Positions 9,471 through 18,794 of a stretch of DNA of 64,000 nt are shown piece by piece. Under the pieces are notes generated by a model. It saw only the letters and a list, made by a program, of their open reading frames with translations. It had not been told where the DNA came from and ran no database searches. The DNA lies in the NCBI RefSeq assembly GCF_003634775.1, contig NZ_RBXB01000001.1, forward strand, positions 992,001-1,056,000. Reading direction: 5' to 3'. The translations under genes were made by a program, and so were the position numbers. The first letter of the stretch is position 1, and the number at the start of each line of letters is the position of its first letter. Origin of the DNA: Chryseobacterium defluvii. Lineage in GTDB: Bacteria; Bacteroidota; Bacteroidia; Flavobacteriales; Weeksellaceae.

Positions 9471-10916
9471 ATGGATAATCAGCCACAAAAAATATCGGTA
9501 ATAGAGAAAGTAGGGTACAGTCTGGGAGACCTGGCGGCCAACCTTGTTTTTCAGACCTTAGTGACCTACCTGACCTATTTTTATACAGATATTTACGGAC
9601 TAAAGGCGGAGGATGCTTCTGTCATCACCCTTACTGTAGGGTTAATTGCCGGGTTTGGCTTTAACCCGCTTATCGGAGCGTTGGCAGACCGTACAAGCTC
9701 ACGATGGGGGAAATTCCGTCCATGGATTTTATTTACTGCTGTACCGCTTGGTATTGCTGCACTGTTAGCCTTTAGCACTCCTCATTTTTCTTATCAGGGT
9801 AAAATGATTTATGCTGCGGTTACCTATTCGTTATTATTGTTATTATACGCTTCCAATAACCTGCCTTATGCTGCTTTGAGCGGCGTTATCACGGGAGATA
9901 TGGCAGAAAGGAATAGTATTTCTTCCTATCGTTTTGTAGCTGTGATGTTTGCACAGTTCTTTGTACAGGTATTTATGCTTCCTATTATTCTATATGTAGG
10001 CCATGGAGACAAAGCACAGGGAATTGAAACCGTGATGACATGGCTGGCTGTTATAGGATCTGTAATGCTGTTGATCACCTTTTTTACTACCAGAGAAAGA
10101 ATCATTCCCAAGCCGGAGCAGAAGTCAAGTCTGAAAGAGGATTTAAAAGATTTATTCCAGAACAAGCCATGGATTATTATGCTTACCGTGACCGCATTCA
10201 TATTTATCACACTGGCTATGAAAGGAGGATCTTATGTATATTATTTTAACAACTATGTGGATGAAAATGCCTTGAAGAGTTTTATCTCACCGATTACAGC
10301 ATTTTTTAATTCTGCAGGAATGAATTTCTTCGGGGAAGATCCAAAGTCTGCAGGCTTCGGATTGTTTAATGCAGGAGGAATTGTCATGATGATCGTAGGC
10401 ATTACCTTCTCTAAAAAACTGGCAGACAGGTTTGGAAAACGTGACACTTTTATTGCCTCATTATTCACCTCTACGCTTTTCATTCTGTTCTTTATATTTT
10501 ATCCTCCGCAAGCCGTTGGAATCATGTTTCTGTCACAGATTTTACACGGATTCTTTTACGGAATAAGCACGCCGCTTTTATGGGCCATGATTGCTGATGT
10601 GGCCGATTATTCGGAATGGAAGAACAACCGCAGGGCAACAGCTATTATTTTCTCCGCAATGATGGTAGGCTTAAAAGTAGGTCTCAGCATAGGAAGCTCC
10701 CTGGTAGCTTTGATTATAGGAAAATACGGATACATTTCTGTACACGGGAGCGAACAGGTTATTCAGCCTGAAACAGTGGCTGCAGGTGCCAAAATGCTCG
10801 TGAGCATATTCCCGTCCATTCCGTTTTTCATTGCCTGCGGACTGCTTTTATTGTATAAAATCAACAAAAAAATGGAGGTTCAGATTGAAAAAGATCTGGC
10901 TGAAAGAAGAAAATAA
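9471..10916 (+). CDS. GPH-family sugar:cation symporter (xyloside/pentoside type)
   Basis: A 481-residue membrane protein with about 12 hydrophobic segments of the glycoside-pentoside-hexuronide family. The N-terminal GDLAANLVF...YTDIYG block, the loop 2-3 signature ADRTSSRWGKFRPW and the later ADVADYSEWKNNRRAT block are characteristic. It sits between the esterase and the GH10 xylanase in the same operon, so its likely cargo is xylo- or arabinoxylo-oligosaccharides crossing the inner membrane, matching the cytosolic GH43 encoded two genes later. Confidence 0.92.
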   Translation: MDNQPQKISVIEKVGYSLGDLAANLVFQTLVTYLTYFYTDIYGLKAEDASVITLTVGLIAGFGFNPLIGALADRTSSRWGKFRPWILFTAVPLGIAALLAFSTPHFSYQGKMIYAAVTYSLLLLLYASNNLPYAALSGVITGDMAERNSISSYRFVAVMFAQFFVQVFMLPIILYVGHGDKAQGIETVMTWLAVIGSVMLLITFFTTRERIIPKPEQKSSLKEDLKDLFQNKPWIIMLTVTAFIFITLAMKGGSYVYYFNNYVDENALKSFISPITAFFNSAGMNFFGEDPKSAGFGLFNAGGIVMMIVGITFSKKLADRFGKRDTFIASLFTSTLFILFFIFYPPQAVGIMFLSQILHGFFYGISTPLLWAMIADVADYSEWKNNRRATAIIFSAMMVGLKVGLSIGSSLVALIIGKYGYISVHGSEQVIQPETVAAGAKMLVSIFPSIPFFIACGLLLLYKINKKMEVQIEKDLAERRK

Positions 10917-10927
10917 AAACTATCAAT

Positions 10928-12037
10928 ATGAAACGTATTTTAATGGGTTTGGCCGTTATTACTGCTTCCGGTCTGTCGGCACAGAAGTCTGACAATTCTT
11001 TAAAAAAAGCATTTCAGGATAAATTCTATATTGGTACCGCGATGAGCCTTCCGCAGATTGACGGTACAGACCAGAAGGCAGTAGCTATTATCAAAAAACA
11101 GTTCAGCTCTATTGTCGCTGAAAATTGCATGAAATCTATGTTTTTGCAGCCTCAGGAAGGAAAATTCTTTTTTGATGATGCCGATAAATTTGTTGATTTC
11201 GGGATGAAAAATAAGATGTTCATCATCGGGCATACTTTAATCTGGCATTCACAACTTCCAAAATGGTTTTTCTCAGACAGTAATGGAAAGGATGTTTCTC
11301 CGGAAGTATTAAAACAACGTATGAAAAACCACATTATAACAGTAGTTTCCCGTTACAGGGGAAAAGTAAAAGGATGGGATGTGGTGAATGAAGCCATTCT
11401 TGAAGACGGAACCTACAGAAAAAGTAAATTTTACGAAATCCTGGGTGAAGATTTTATTCCTTTGGCATTTCAGTATGCACAGGAAGCCGATCCCAATGCA
11501 GAATTATATTACAACGATTATAATGAATGGTATCCTGAAAAAGTGAAAACAGTCATCAAAATGGTTGAGAAACTTAAATCAAGAGGAATCCGTATTGATG
11601 GTGTTGGAATGCAGGCCCATGTCGGAATGGATACCCCTTCCATGGATGAATATGAAAAAGCAATCCTGACGTATTCCAATGCCGGAGTTAAAGTCAATAT
11701 TACAGAACTTGAAATCAGTGCACTGCCTTCTCCATGGGGAAGTTCTGCCAATGTTTCGGATACTGTTGCCTATCAGAAAGAAATGAATCCTTACCCCAAA
11801 GGTCTTCCCAATGAAGTAGAAATGAAATGGGAAAAACGTTACCTTGATTTCTTTGCTTTGTTTTTGAAACATAAAGATAAAATAACAAGGGTAACCTTAT
11901 GGGGAGTTACCGATAAACAGTCATGGAAAAACGACTTTCCTGTAAAAGGAAGAACAGATTACCCGCTACTGTTTGACAGGAAAGACCAGGAAAAACCTGT
12001 AGTACAAAAAATAATAAAGCTGGCAGAGAAAAATTAA
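10928..12037 (+). CDS. GH10 endo-1,4-beta-xylanase
   Basis: A 369-residue enzyme with a signal peptide cleaved near SGLSAQ. It contains the full GH10 signatures: HTLIWHSQLP, acid/base Glu155 in WDVVNEAI and nucleophile Glu260 in VNITELEIS. It cleaves the xylan backbone. The single catalytic domain without carbohydrate-binding module and the plain signal peptide suggest a periplasmic enzyme that works on oligosaccharides rather than an exported cellulosome-like xylanase. The gap to the upstream transporter is only 11 bases. Confidence 0.95.
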   Translation: MKRILMGLAVITASGLSAQKSDNSLKKAFQDKFYIGTAMSLPQIDGTDQKAVAIIKKQFSSIVAENCMKSMFLQPQEGKFFFDDADKFVDFGMKNKMFIIGHTLIWHSQLPKWFFSDSNGKDVSPEVLKQRMKNHIITVVSRYRGKVKGWDVVNEAILEDGTYRKSKFYEILGEDFIPLAFQYAQEADPNAELYYNDYNEWYPEKVKTVIKMVEKLKSRGIRIDGVGMQAHVGMDTPSMDEYEKAILTYSNAGVKVNITELEISALPSPWGSSANVSDTVAYQKEMNPYPKGLPNEVEMKWEKRYLDFFALFLKHKDKITRVTLWGVTDKQSWKNDFPVKGRTDYPLLFDRKDQEKPVVQKIIKLAEKN

Positions 12038-12058
12038 AATCAATAGAATTTTTACTTA

Positions 12059-13033
12059 ATGAAAAAATCAAAATATTTATTCCCGGAAGATTATATGGCA
12101 GATCCTTCCGTTCACTTTTTTGAAGATAAAATCTATATCTATCCTTCTCACGACCGCGAAAGCGGAATTGAAGAAAACGATAACGGGGATCACTTTGATA
12201 TGAATGATTACCATGTTTTCTCAATGGATGATGTAGACAGCGGAGAAATTAAAGATCATGGCGTAGTCCTTTCGGTAAAAGATATTCCATGGGCAGGGAG
12301 ACAGCTTTGGGATTGTGATGTAGCCTTTAAAGACGGTAAATATTATATGTACTTTCCTCTGAAAGATCAGAATGATATCTTCAGAATCGGGGTTGCTGTA
12401 AGTGATAAACCTTACGGTCCTTTTGTCCCTGAAAAACATCCGATGATGGGAAGTTACAGCATCGATCCCTGTATTTTTGAAGATAACGGAAAACATTATA
12501 TGTACTTCGGAGGGATCTGGGGCGGACAATTGCAGCGCTACAGAGATAATAAAGCGCTTGAATCTGCTGTAATTCCTGAAAATGATGAACCTGCAATCCA
12601 TTCAAAGGTGGTTCTGCTGAGCGATGATATGCTTGAATTTGCGGAAGCTCCTAAAGACGTTGTCATCATTGATGAAAATGGAAAGCCTCTGCTTCATGGT
12701 GACAAACACCGTTTTTTTGAAGCGTCATGGATGCATCAATACAACGGTACATATTATTTTTCTTATTCTACAGGAGACACCCACCTGATTTGCTATGCAA
12801 CCGGGGATAATCCTTACGGTCCGTTTACTTTTCAGGGTGAAATTCTTACTCCGGTGGTGGGATGGACCACCCATCACAGCATAGTGGAATTCAAAGGGAA
12901 ATGGTATCTGTTTTTCCATGACTCTGTTCCGAGTGGCGGTAAAACATGGCTGAGAAGTATGAAAGTAATTGAACTTGAATACGATCATGAAGGAAAAATC
13001 AAAACGATTGAAGGTCTGGAAGGACAGTCATAA
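12059..13033 (+). CDS. GH43 beta-xylosidase / alpha-L-arabinofuranosidase
   Basis: A 324-residue five-bladed propeller glycosidase without signal peptide, so cytoplasmic. The three acidic residues of family GH43 are visible: Asp15 in ADPSVH (base), Asp136 in SIDPCIF (pKa modulator) and Glu221 in FFEASWMH (acid). It would split imported xylo-oligosaccharides or remove arabinose, feeding araA and xylose metabolism. Subfamily and so the exact specificity cannot be fixed by eye. Confidence 0.9.
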   Translation: MKKSKYLFPEDYMADPSVHFFEDKIYIYPSHDRESGIEENDNGDHFDMNDYHVFSMDDVDSGEIKDHGVVLSVKDIPWAGRQLWDCDVAFKDGKYYMYFPLKDQNDIFRIGVAVSDKPYGPFVPEKHPMMGSYSIDPCIFEDNGKHYMYFGGIWGGQLQRYRDNKALESAVIPENDEPAIHSKVVLLSDDMLEFAEAPKDVVIIDENGKPLLHGDKHRFFEASWMHQYNGTYYFSYSTGDTHLICYATGDNPYGPFTFQGEILTPVVGWTTHHSIVEFKGKWYLFFHDSVPSGGKTWLRSMKVIELEYDHEGKIKTIEGLEGQS

Positions 13034-13060
13034 TCATCTTTAATAATATAAAATTTTTCA

Positions 13061-15094
13061 ATGCGATATCTGAGACTTTACACCGTATTTTTTCTGATGA
13101 TTCCTTTACTGATTTTTGCGGAGGATGGAAGTCAGCTGTGGCTTCGGTTTCCGGCAAAAAACGGAATACCGGCAGATAAAATCATTTCCAAAGGCAGTAG
13201 TCCAACACTTACTATTGCCAGAAAAGAGCTGATCAGCCACTGGCAGGGACAGACGGTGGAACTTCGTACCGAAAACAAAGACAAAAATCTGAAAGACGGT
13301 TACAGGATTATTTCCACGCCTGAAAAAATTGTTATTTCTGCAGGCAAAGAAATAGGTTTATTATATGGGGTCTATCATATTTTACGCTTACAGCAGACAA
13401 AAGCAGACCTGTCTCATTTAAACAGTACTGAAAAGCCATCATACGATGTAAGAGTTCTGGATCATTGGGATAACCTGGACGGAAGTATTGAAAGAGGTTA
13501 TGCCGGAAGATCACTATGGAAATGGGAAGATCTGCCCGGAAAAATTTCTCCGCGTTATGAAGAGTATGCAAGAGCGAATGCCTCTGTAGGGATCAATTCA
13601 GTTGTTTTGAACAATGTGAATGCATCTCCCAATATGCTTAGGGAAGATTATCTTAAGAAAGTCAAAGTTCTGGCCGATATTTTCAGGCCTTATGGCATTA
13701 AGGTATATCTTTCCGTCAATTTTTCTTCACCTAAAGTGTTGGGCGGATTACAAAATTCAGATCCATTGAATAAAGACGTACAAAAATGGTGGAAAGAAAA
13801 AGCTGCTGAAATTTATAAGCTGATTCCTGATTTCGGCGGATTTTTGGTGAAAGCCAATTCCGAAGGGCAGCCGGGTCCTCAGGATTATGGAAGGACCCAT
13901 GCAGACGGAGCCAATATGATGGCTGATGCCCTAAAGCCTTACCATGGGATCGTGATGTGGAGAGCATTTGTCTACAGTCCGAGTAAAGATGACAGAGCCA
14001 AACAGGCTTACTTGGAATTTGTTCCTCTGGACGGTAAATTCAGGGATAACGTAATTATTCAGATCAAAAACGGTCCGGTTGATTTCCAGCCTCGCGAAGC
14101 TTTTAATCCTCTTTTTGGAGCATTAAGAAAAACTTCTGAAATGGTAGAATTTCAGATTACACAGGAATATCTGGGCTTTTCAAATCATCTGGTTTTTCTG
14201 GCTCCGCTATTCAAGGAAACACTGGATAGTGATACCTACTCTGACGGGCAGGGCTCTACGATTGCTAAAATTACAGACGGTACTTTAAGACCCGCAAAAA
14301 TTACAGCGATTTCTGCCGTTGCCAATATCGGGGAAGACATCAACTGGACAGGACATCATTTTGCACAGGCTAACTGGTATGCATTCGGAAGGTTAGCATG
14401 GAACCATCAGCTGAGTTCAGAACAGATTGCAGATGAATGGATTAAAATGACCTTCACAGATGATCAGAACTTCCTGAATCCGGTAAAGGAGATCATGCTT
14501 TCCTCAAGGGAGACCGCCGTGGATTACATGATGCCTTTGGGACTCCATCATATTTTTGCAGGAGGGCATCACTACGGCCCTGAGCCATGGGGAGATTATA
14601 AAGGTGGAAGACCGGATTGGTCACCTGTCTATTATCATCAGGCTGATGCTCAGGGAGTAGGCTTTAATAGAACAAAAACGGGAAGTAATGCTGTTTCACA
14701 ATATTTTCCGCCATTGAATAAAATATATGGGAATATCTCAACCTGTCCGGAAAATCTTATTCTATGGTTTCATCATGTTCCATGGGATTATACAATGAAA
14801 GACGGAAAATCGCTGTGGGATGAGCTGTGCTATACCTATGATTCCGGAGTGAAAAGGGTAAGGGATTACCAGAAAACCTGGGATAGAATGGAACCTTATA
14901 TAGACGAGCAGAGGTTTGCTGATGTTCAGTCAAAGCTCAGAATCCAGTCCAGAGATGCGGTATGGTGGAAAGATGCCTGCCTGCTGTATTTCCAGACTTT
15001 TTCCAAAAAGCCCATTCCTTATGATATTGAACGTCCTGTTCACGAATTGGAAGAACTGAGGAAAATCAAACTGAATATGGGGCATCACAATTAA
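13061..15094 (+). CDS. GH67 alpha-glucuronidase
   Basis: A 677-residue protein, near the usual family length, with a signal peptide (cleavage near LIFAED). GH67 removes (4-O-methyl)glucuronic acid from the end of xylo-oligosaccharides. Three catalytic carboxylates are found: Glu268 in KANSEGQPG, Asp341 in GPVDFQPREAF and Glu369 in FQITQEYLG. Their spacing of 73 and 28 residues equals that of Glu292, Asp365 and Glu393 in the Cellvibrio enzyme. It is the last gene of the operon that starts at 5136. Confidence 0.95.
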   Translation: MRYLRLYTVFFLMIPLLIFAEDGSQLWLRFPAKNGIPADKIISKGSSPTLTIARKELISHWQGQTVELRTENKDKNLKDGYRIISTPEKIVISAGKEIGLLYGVYHILRLQQTKADLSHLNSTEKPSYDVRVLDHWDNLDGSIERGYAGRSLWKWEDLPGKISPRYEEYARANASVGINSVVLNNVNASPNMLREDYLKKVKVLADIFRPYGIKVYLSVNFSSPKVLGGLQNSDPLNKDVQKWWKEKAAEIYKLIPDFGGFLVKANSEGQPGPQDYGRTHADGANMMADALKPYHGIVMWRAFVYSPSKDDRAKQAYLEFVPLDGKFRDNVIIQIKNGPVDFQPREAFNPLFGALRKTSEMVEFQITQEYLGFSNHLVFLAPLFKETLDSDTYSDGQGSTIAKITDGTLRPAKITAISAVANIGEDINWTGHHFAQANWYAFGRLAWNHQLSSEQIADEWIKMTFTDDQNFLNPVKEIMLSSRETAVDYMMPLGLHHIFAGGHHYGPEPWGDYKGGRPDWSPVYYHQADAQGVGFNRTKTGSNAVSQYFPPLNKIYGNISTCPENLILWFHHVPWDYTMKDGKSLWDELCYTYDSGVKRVRDYQKTWDRMEPYIDEQRFADVQSKLRIQSRDAVWWKDACLLYFQTFSKKPIPYDIERPVHELEELRKIKLNMGHHN

Positions 15095-15139
15095 AAAAAA
15101 GAGGCAGCTTTTTTCCGGGTCGGAAATGAGAGCTACCTC
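15093..15139 (-). terminator. Intrinsic terminator, minus direction
   Basis: GAGGCAGCT (15101-15109) pairs with AGCTACCTC (15131-15139) with one G-T pair. Read on the minus strand the stem is followed by eight T, so it ends the leftward transcript of the secreted-protein gene. On the plus strand no T-run follows it. Confidence 0.6.
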
Positions 15140-15218
15140 AAATAATAATAGTTATATGTGAAAATTTAATCCAAAATAATTTTGGAATGATCTGAAATCT
15201 GTCCGGAAATACTCCAGT

Positions 15219-15815
15219 TTAACGGAGAGAAATCATTTTATTAAAAATATTTCCGTTTTCTTCAACCCGGATGATATATTGGTTTGCTGTTTGTGGGTTA
15301 AGATTAAAAGTGATATCCACTTTGCCATCAGCATATTCTCTTTCGGACGTATAATAAGTTGTATTGGAAAGATCATATACTGAAATGCTTACAGGCCCTT
15401 TCACATCAGACATGTGCAGCTTTGCCATATGGCCCGAAATGGTGTATTCAGGTTTATTTATAGTGCTTACAGGCGTTTTTTCCACTTCCATTACATTCCC
15501 GGCACTGATTTGTATTTTGTATTTTTCTATCTTCACTTCCGATTCTGCTACCAGGTAATAAGTTCCTGGTTCAAAACTCTGAAGATCATAAGTTTTCGTC
15601 ACATGGTCCCCATCCGCAAGATTTTCGGAGAATAACTCGTCATGTGCACTGTTATAGACAAACACAGATACACTTTTGGCATTTGAAAGCTCAAAATTCA
15701 ACGTTTTGGCTTGTACGTTTCCAAAGGAAAGGGAAAAATCTCTGTCCTTACTCATTACATTTGCTGAAAACAATAAGAATCCGGCAAAAAATACGGCTTT
15801 TAATAATGTGCTCAT
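15219..15815 (-). CDS. Secreted beta-sandwich protein of unknown function
   Basis: A 198-residue protein with a clear signal peptide (about residues 1-23). The mature part looks like two Ig-like or fibronectin-like beta-strand repeats: SVSVFVYN...GTYYLVAE in the first half and PVSISVYD...NQYIIRVEE in the second. Such DUF3244-like or T9SS-sorting-like beta domains are common in Bacteroidota, but the protein lacks other recognisable domains. It stands alone between the xylan operon and the AraC gene, on the opposite strand, with a candidate -7 box upstream and its own terminator. I do not recognise a function. Confidence 0.75.
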   Translation of the reverse strand: MSTLLKAVFFAGFLLFSANVMSKDRDFSLSFGNVQAKTLNFELSNAKSVSVFVYNSAHDELFSENLADGDHVTKTYDLQSFEPGTYYLVAESEVKIEKYKIQISAGNVMEVEKTPVSTINKPEYTISGHMAKLHMSDVKGPVSISVYDLSNTTYYTSEREYADGKVDITFNLNPQTANQYIIRVEENGNIFNKMISLR

Positions 15816-15842
15816 GGATTAAGGCTTTTAGGATTACTATTG

Positions 15843-15850
15843 CAAAGCTA
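15843..15850 (-). promoter_or_regulatory. Candidate -7 box of the secreted-protein gene
   Basis: The minus strand reads TAGCTTTG, a match to TAnnTTTG, about 28 bases before the ATG at 15815. No clear -33 element was found. Confidence 0.4.
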
Positions 15851-15970
15851 GGACAGCAATAGTTCTTGGGCTATAATGAAATTTTCATATTTATGTGCTA
15901 TATTAACTTTGTTTAATTTTATTAATGTATTATTTGTTAATTTTGCATATAAATTATTTGTTTTTGGCCT

Positions 15971-16843
15971 ATGAAACATGTAAGCCCTTCTTTTGAAGCG
16001 ATAAGACCGAGTATAGGAAGCAGTTTTACCAGCCTGAAATTTCTGACCAATGAAAATATAAAATCTCACGTATGGCATTATCATCCCGAGATTGAACTTA
16101 TTTTTGTCTATAAAGGTTCCGGGAAAAGACAGATTGGGAGCAGTATTTCTTACTTTTCAGACGGAGACCTTGTTTTGATAGGAAGTAATCTTCCACACTG
16201 CGGGCTTACCAATGAAAATACACATAATGATTATGAAATGGTGATCCAGTTTAAACCAGATTTTTTAGGAGAACCGATTTGGGATATACCGGAGATGCAA
16301 AGAATTTCTGCTTTGCTTGAAAAGTCTAAAGCAGGAATCGTATTTGGGGAAGAGATAAAGAAAATAATTGGGAAAGAGATTGTTGAGATGCATGAAGCTT
16401 CCTCTTTGGACAAGCTGTGCAGATTTCTGAAAATATTGGATGAGCTGTCTGTTACCCAGGATTACAGAATCTTGAATGCAGGAAAATACTACCTTCAGAC
16501 ACAGATTGAAGACAATGAAAGAATCAATCTTATATTTAATTATGTGAAAGATCATTTTAAAGAAGCCATAACCCTGGAAGAAGTAGCTGATCTTGCCCAT
16601 ATGAAAGTACCTTCTTTCTGCCGCTATTTTAAGAAAATTACCAATAAAACCTTCACCCGGTTTGTAAACGAATACAGGATTACCCATGCGCTCAAGCTTC
16701 TGGCAGAACAGCCTTTAAGTATTACGGAAGTCTGTTTTGAGTCCGGCTTTAATAATTTCAGTTATTTTAATAAAACTTTTAAGGACTATATTCAAAAAAG
16801 CCCTTCTCAATACAGGAAAGAATTTAATTATTTCATGGAATAA
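15971..16843 (+). CDS. AraC-family regulator with N-terminal cupin domain
   Basis: A 290-residue cytoplasmic regulator. Residues about 25-110 form a cupin sugar-sensing fold (HPEIELIFVYKGSGKRQIG). The last 100 residues carry two helix-turn-helix units ending in the family pattern ITEVCFESGFNNFSYFNKTFK...SPSQYR. Candidate -7 boxes TAACTTTG (15904-15911) and TAATTTTG (15938-15945) lie upstream. It precedes the fsa-galK-galT genes and may control them or the xylan operon; the target is not shown by the sequence. Confidence 0.9.
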   Translation: MKHVSPSFEAIRPSIGSSFTSLKFLTNENIKSHVWHYHPEIELIFVYKGSGKRQIGSSISYFSDGDLVLIGSNLPHCGLTNENTHNDYEMVIQFKPDFLGEPIWDIPEMQRISALLEKSKAGIVFGEEIKKIIGKEIVEMHEASSLDKLCRFLKILDELSVTQDYRILNAGKYYLQTQIEDNERINLIFNYVKDHFKEAITLEEVADLAHMKVPSFCRYFKKITNKTFTRFVNEYRITHALKLLAEQPLSITEVCFESGFNNFSYFNKTFKDYIQKSPSQYRKEFNYFME

Positions 16844-16893
16844 TTTTTTGCGGATCTGTAAAAAATTACCCCTGTATTATGATTTATTAAAAT

Positions 16894-16916
16894 ATAAGTG
16901 TAAATTTAACACTTAT
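16894..16916. promoter_or_regulatory. Candidate operator palindrome upstream of fsa-galK-galT
   Basis: ATAAGTGT and ACACTTAT form a perfect 8-base dyad around a 7-base centre. The centre contains TAAATTTA, which resembles a -7 box 25 bases before the fsa start. A repressor bound here would cover the promoter. Its core TGTTAAATTT (minus strand) recurs at 4809-4818 upstream of the arabinoxylan operon. Confidence 0.5.
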
Positions 16917-16932
16917 AAATAATAAATAATCT

Positions 16933-17586
16933 ATGAAATTTTTTATTGATACCGCTAATCTGGCAATGATAGAGGAAGCCAGTAGCCTTGGAGTTCTGGA
17001 CGGTGTAACCACCAATCCTTCATTGATGGCAAAAGAAGGTGTTTCAGGAAAACAAAATATCCATAATCACTACCTTGAAATTTGTAAAATTGCAGATGGG
17101 GATATCAGCGCTGAAGTACTCGGAATTACTTTTGAAGAAATGGTTAAAGAAGGGGAAGAGCTCGCTGCATTACATCCAAGAATTGTCGTAAAAGTTCCTA
17201 TGACTAAAGACGGAATCAAAGCCATCCGGTATTTTTCTGAAAAAGGAATAAAGACCAATTGTACGCTTGTTTTCTCAGCCGGGCAGGCCCTTTGGGCGGC
17301 CAAAGCAGGAGCAACTTATGTTTCTCCGTTTCTGGGAAGGCTGGATGATGTTTCTACAGATGGTCTTCATCTGATATCGGAAATCAGGACGATTTATGAT
17401 AATTATGCTTTTCAGACACAGATATTGGCAGCTTCTGTCCGCCACAGTATGCATATTGTCAACTGTGCGAAGATAGGTGCTGATGTCGTGACCTGTCCGC
17501 TGGCTCCTATACTTTCTCTTCTTAAACATCCGCTTACAGATTCAGGATTAGACCAGTTTATCAAGGATTCACAGAAAATGAAATAA
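16933..17586 (+). CDS. fsa: Fructose-6-phosphate aldolase / transaldolase-like (TalC type)
   Basis: A 217-residue enzyme of the small transaldolase subfamily. It begins with the family motif FIDTANLAMIEE and has DGVTTNPSLMAKEG; the Schiff-base lysine is Lys87 in VVKVPMT, equivalent to Lys85 of E. coli FsaA. These enzymes cleave or form fructose 6-phosphate, or act as transaldolase in the pentose phosphate pathway; the short form cannot be separated into one or the other by eye. It begins a run with galK (gap 17 bases) and galT, linking sugar-phosphate recycling to galactose and pentose use. Confidence 0.88.
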   Translation: MKFFIDTANLAMIEEASSLGVLDGVTTNPSLMAKEGVSGKQNIHNHYLEICKIADGDISAEVLGITFEEMVKEGEELAALHPRIVVKVPMTKDGIKAIRYFSEKGIKTNCTLVFSAGQALWAAKAGATYVSPFLGRLDDVSTDGLHLISEIRTIYDNYAFQTQILAASVRHSMHIVNCAKIGADVVTCPLAPILSLLKHPLTDSGLDQFIKDSQKMK

Positions 17587-17603
17587 GATCAGGAAGATAA
17601 AAG

Positions 17604-18794
17604 ATGGATATTGATGAACAGTTAATCAAACCAACTATAGAAAAGTTTAACGCTGAATTCAAGGCAGAACCGGAACACTTATTTCTTTCTCCCGGTAGAA
17701 TTAATATTATCGGTGAACATGTAGATTACAGTGATGGCTTTGTATTGCCCGCAGCTATAGATAAATACATCTGTTTTGCTGTCCGTAAACTCCCTCAGAC
17801 AAACTTTTGTACCATCGTGGCCAAAGATCTTGGAGAAGAATATACATTTGATGTCACAATGGAGATAAAACCGGTTAAGCAGATGTGGATGAACTATATT
17901 CTGGGCGTTTTCAGCCAGCTGCAGAAGCCGGGAAACCAGTTTTGCGGAATGGAAATTGTTTTCAGCAGTACCATCCCGATGGGGTCCGGGCTTTCTTCTT
18001 CGGCAGCCCTTGAATGTGGTTTTGCGTATATCCTCAATGAGCTTTTTGATCTTCAGTTGTCAAAAAAAGAGATTGCAGTGATCGGACAAAAATCAGAACA
18101 TTCTTTTGCTGGAGTTCAATGCGGAATTATGGATCAATTTGCCTCTGTTTTTGGAAAGAAGGATAAAGTGATTATGCTCGACTGTCATTCCCTGGAGCAT
18201 CAATATTTTGATGCAGACCTTAAAGGATACAGTTTGCTGCTTTTTGATAGCTGTGTAAAGCATAGTCATCTGACATCCGGTTATAATGAAAGGCGTAAAG
18301 ATGTTGAACATGGTAAAAAAGTTTTATGGAAAAACTTCCCGGAAATCGAAAAATTCAGGGATTTTACACTGGCGATGCTTGATCATGTAAAAGAAGAAAT
18401 GGGAAGTATTTCATACAAAAGATGCCTCTATCTTCTGAAAGAAATCCAAAGAGTGGAAATGGCGGCAAAAGCTATTTCAGCAGGAAATATTGAATATCTG
18501 GGAACACTTCTCACAGAAACCCATGCCGGGCTCTCAACAGAATTTGAGGTCAGCTGTAATGAACTTGACTTTTTAGTGGAAAATACGTTACGGCAGGAAG
18601 GAGTATTGGGAGCAAGAATCATGGGAGGCGGTTTCGGAGGCTGCAGTATCAACCTTATTCAGGAAAATAAAGCTGAAGGAGTTATTAAAGCCATCAGTGA
18701 AAAATATCTGGAACAATTTAATATTCAGATGAAAGTTTATCAAGTTAAAATCTCAGACGGGATAAAAGAATACACCAATGAATACATCATTTGA
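17604..18794 (+). CDS. galK: Galactokinase
   Basis: A 396-residue GHMP kinase that phosphorylates D-galactose at C1 with ATP. The galactokinase signature PGRINIIGEHVDYSDG is near the N-terminus, the ATP loop PMGSGLSSSAALE is in the middle (near residue 130) and GARIMGGGFGGC lies near the C-terminus. Its 3' end overlaps galT by 17 bases, so the pair is translationally coupled. First step of the Leloir pathway. Confidence 0.95.
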   Translation: MDIDEQLIKPTIEKFNAEFKAEPEHLFLSPGRINIIGEHVDYSDGFVLPAAIDKYICFAVRKLPQTNFCTIVAKDLGEEYTFDVTMEIKPVKQMWMNYILGVFSQLQKPGNQFCGMEIVFSSTIPMGSGLSSSAALECGFAYILNELFDLQLSKKEIAVIGQKSEHSFAGVQCGIMDQFASVFGKKDKVIMLDCHSLEHQYFDADLKGYSLLLFDSCVKHSHLTSGYNERRKDVEHGKKVLWKNFPEIEKFRDFTLAMLDHVKEEMGSISYKRCLYLLKEIQRVEMAAKAISAGNIEYLGTLLTETHAGLSTEFEVSCNELDFLVENTLRQEGVLGARIMGGGFGGCSINLIQENKAEGVIKAISEKYLEQFNIQMKVYQVKISDGIKEYTNEYII

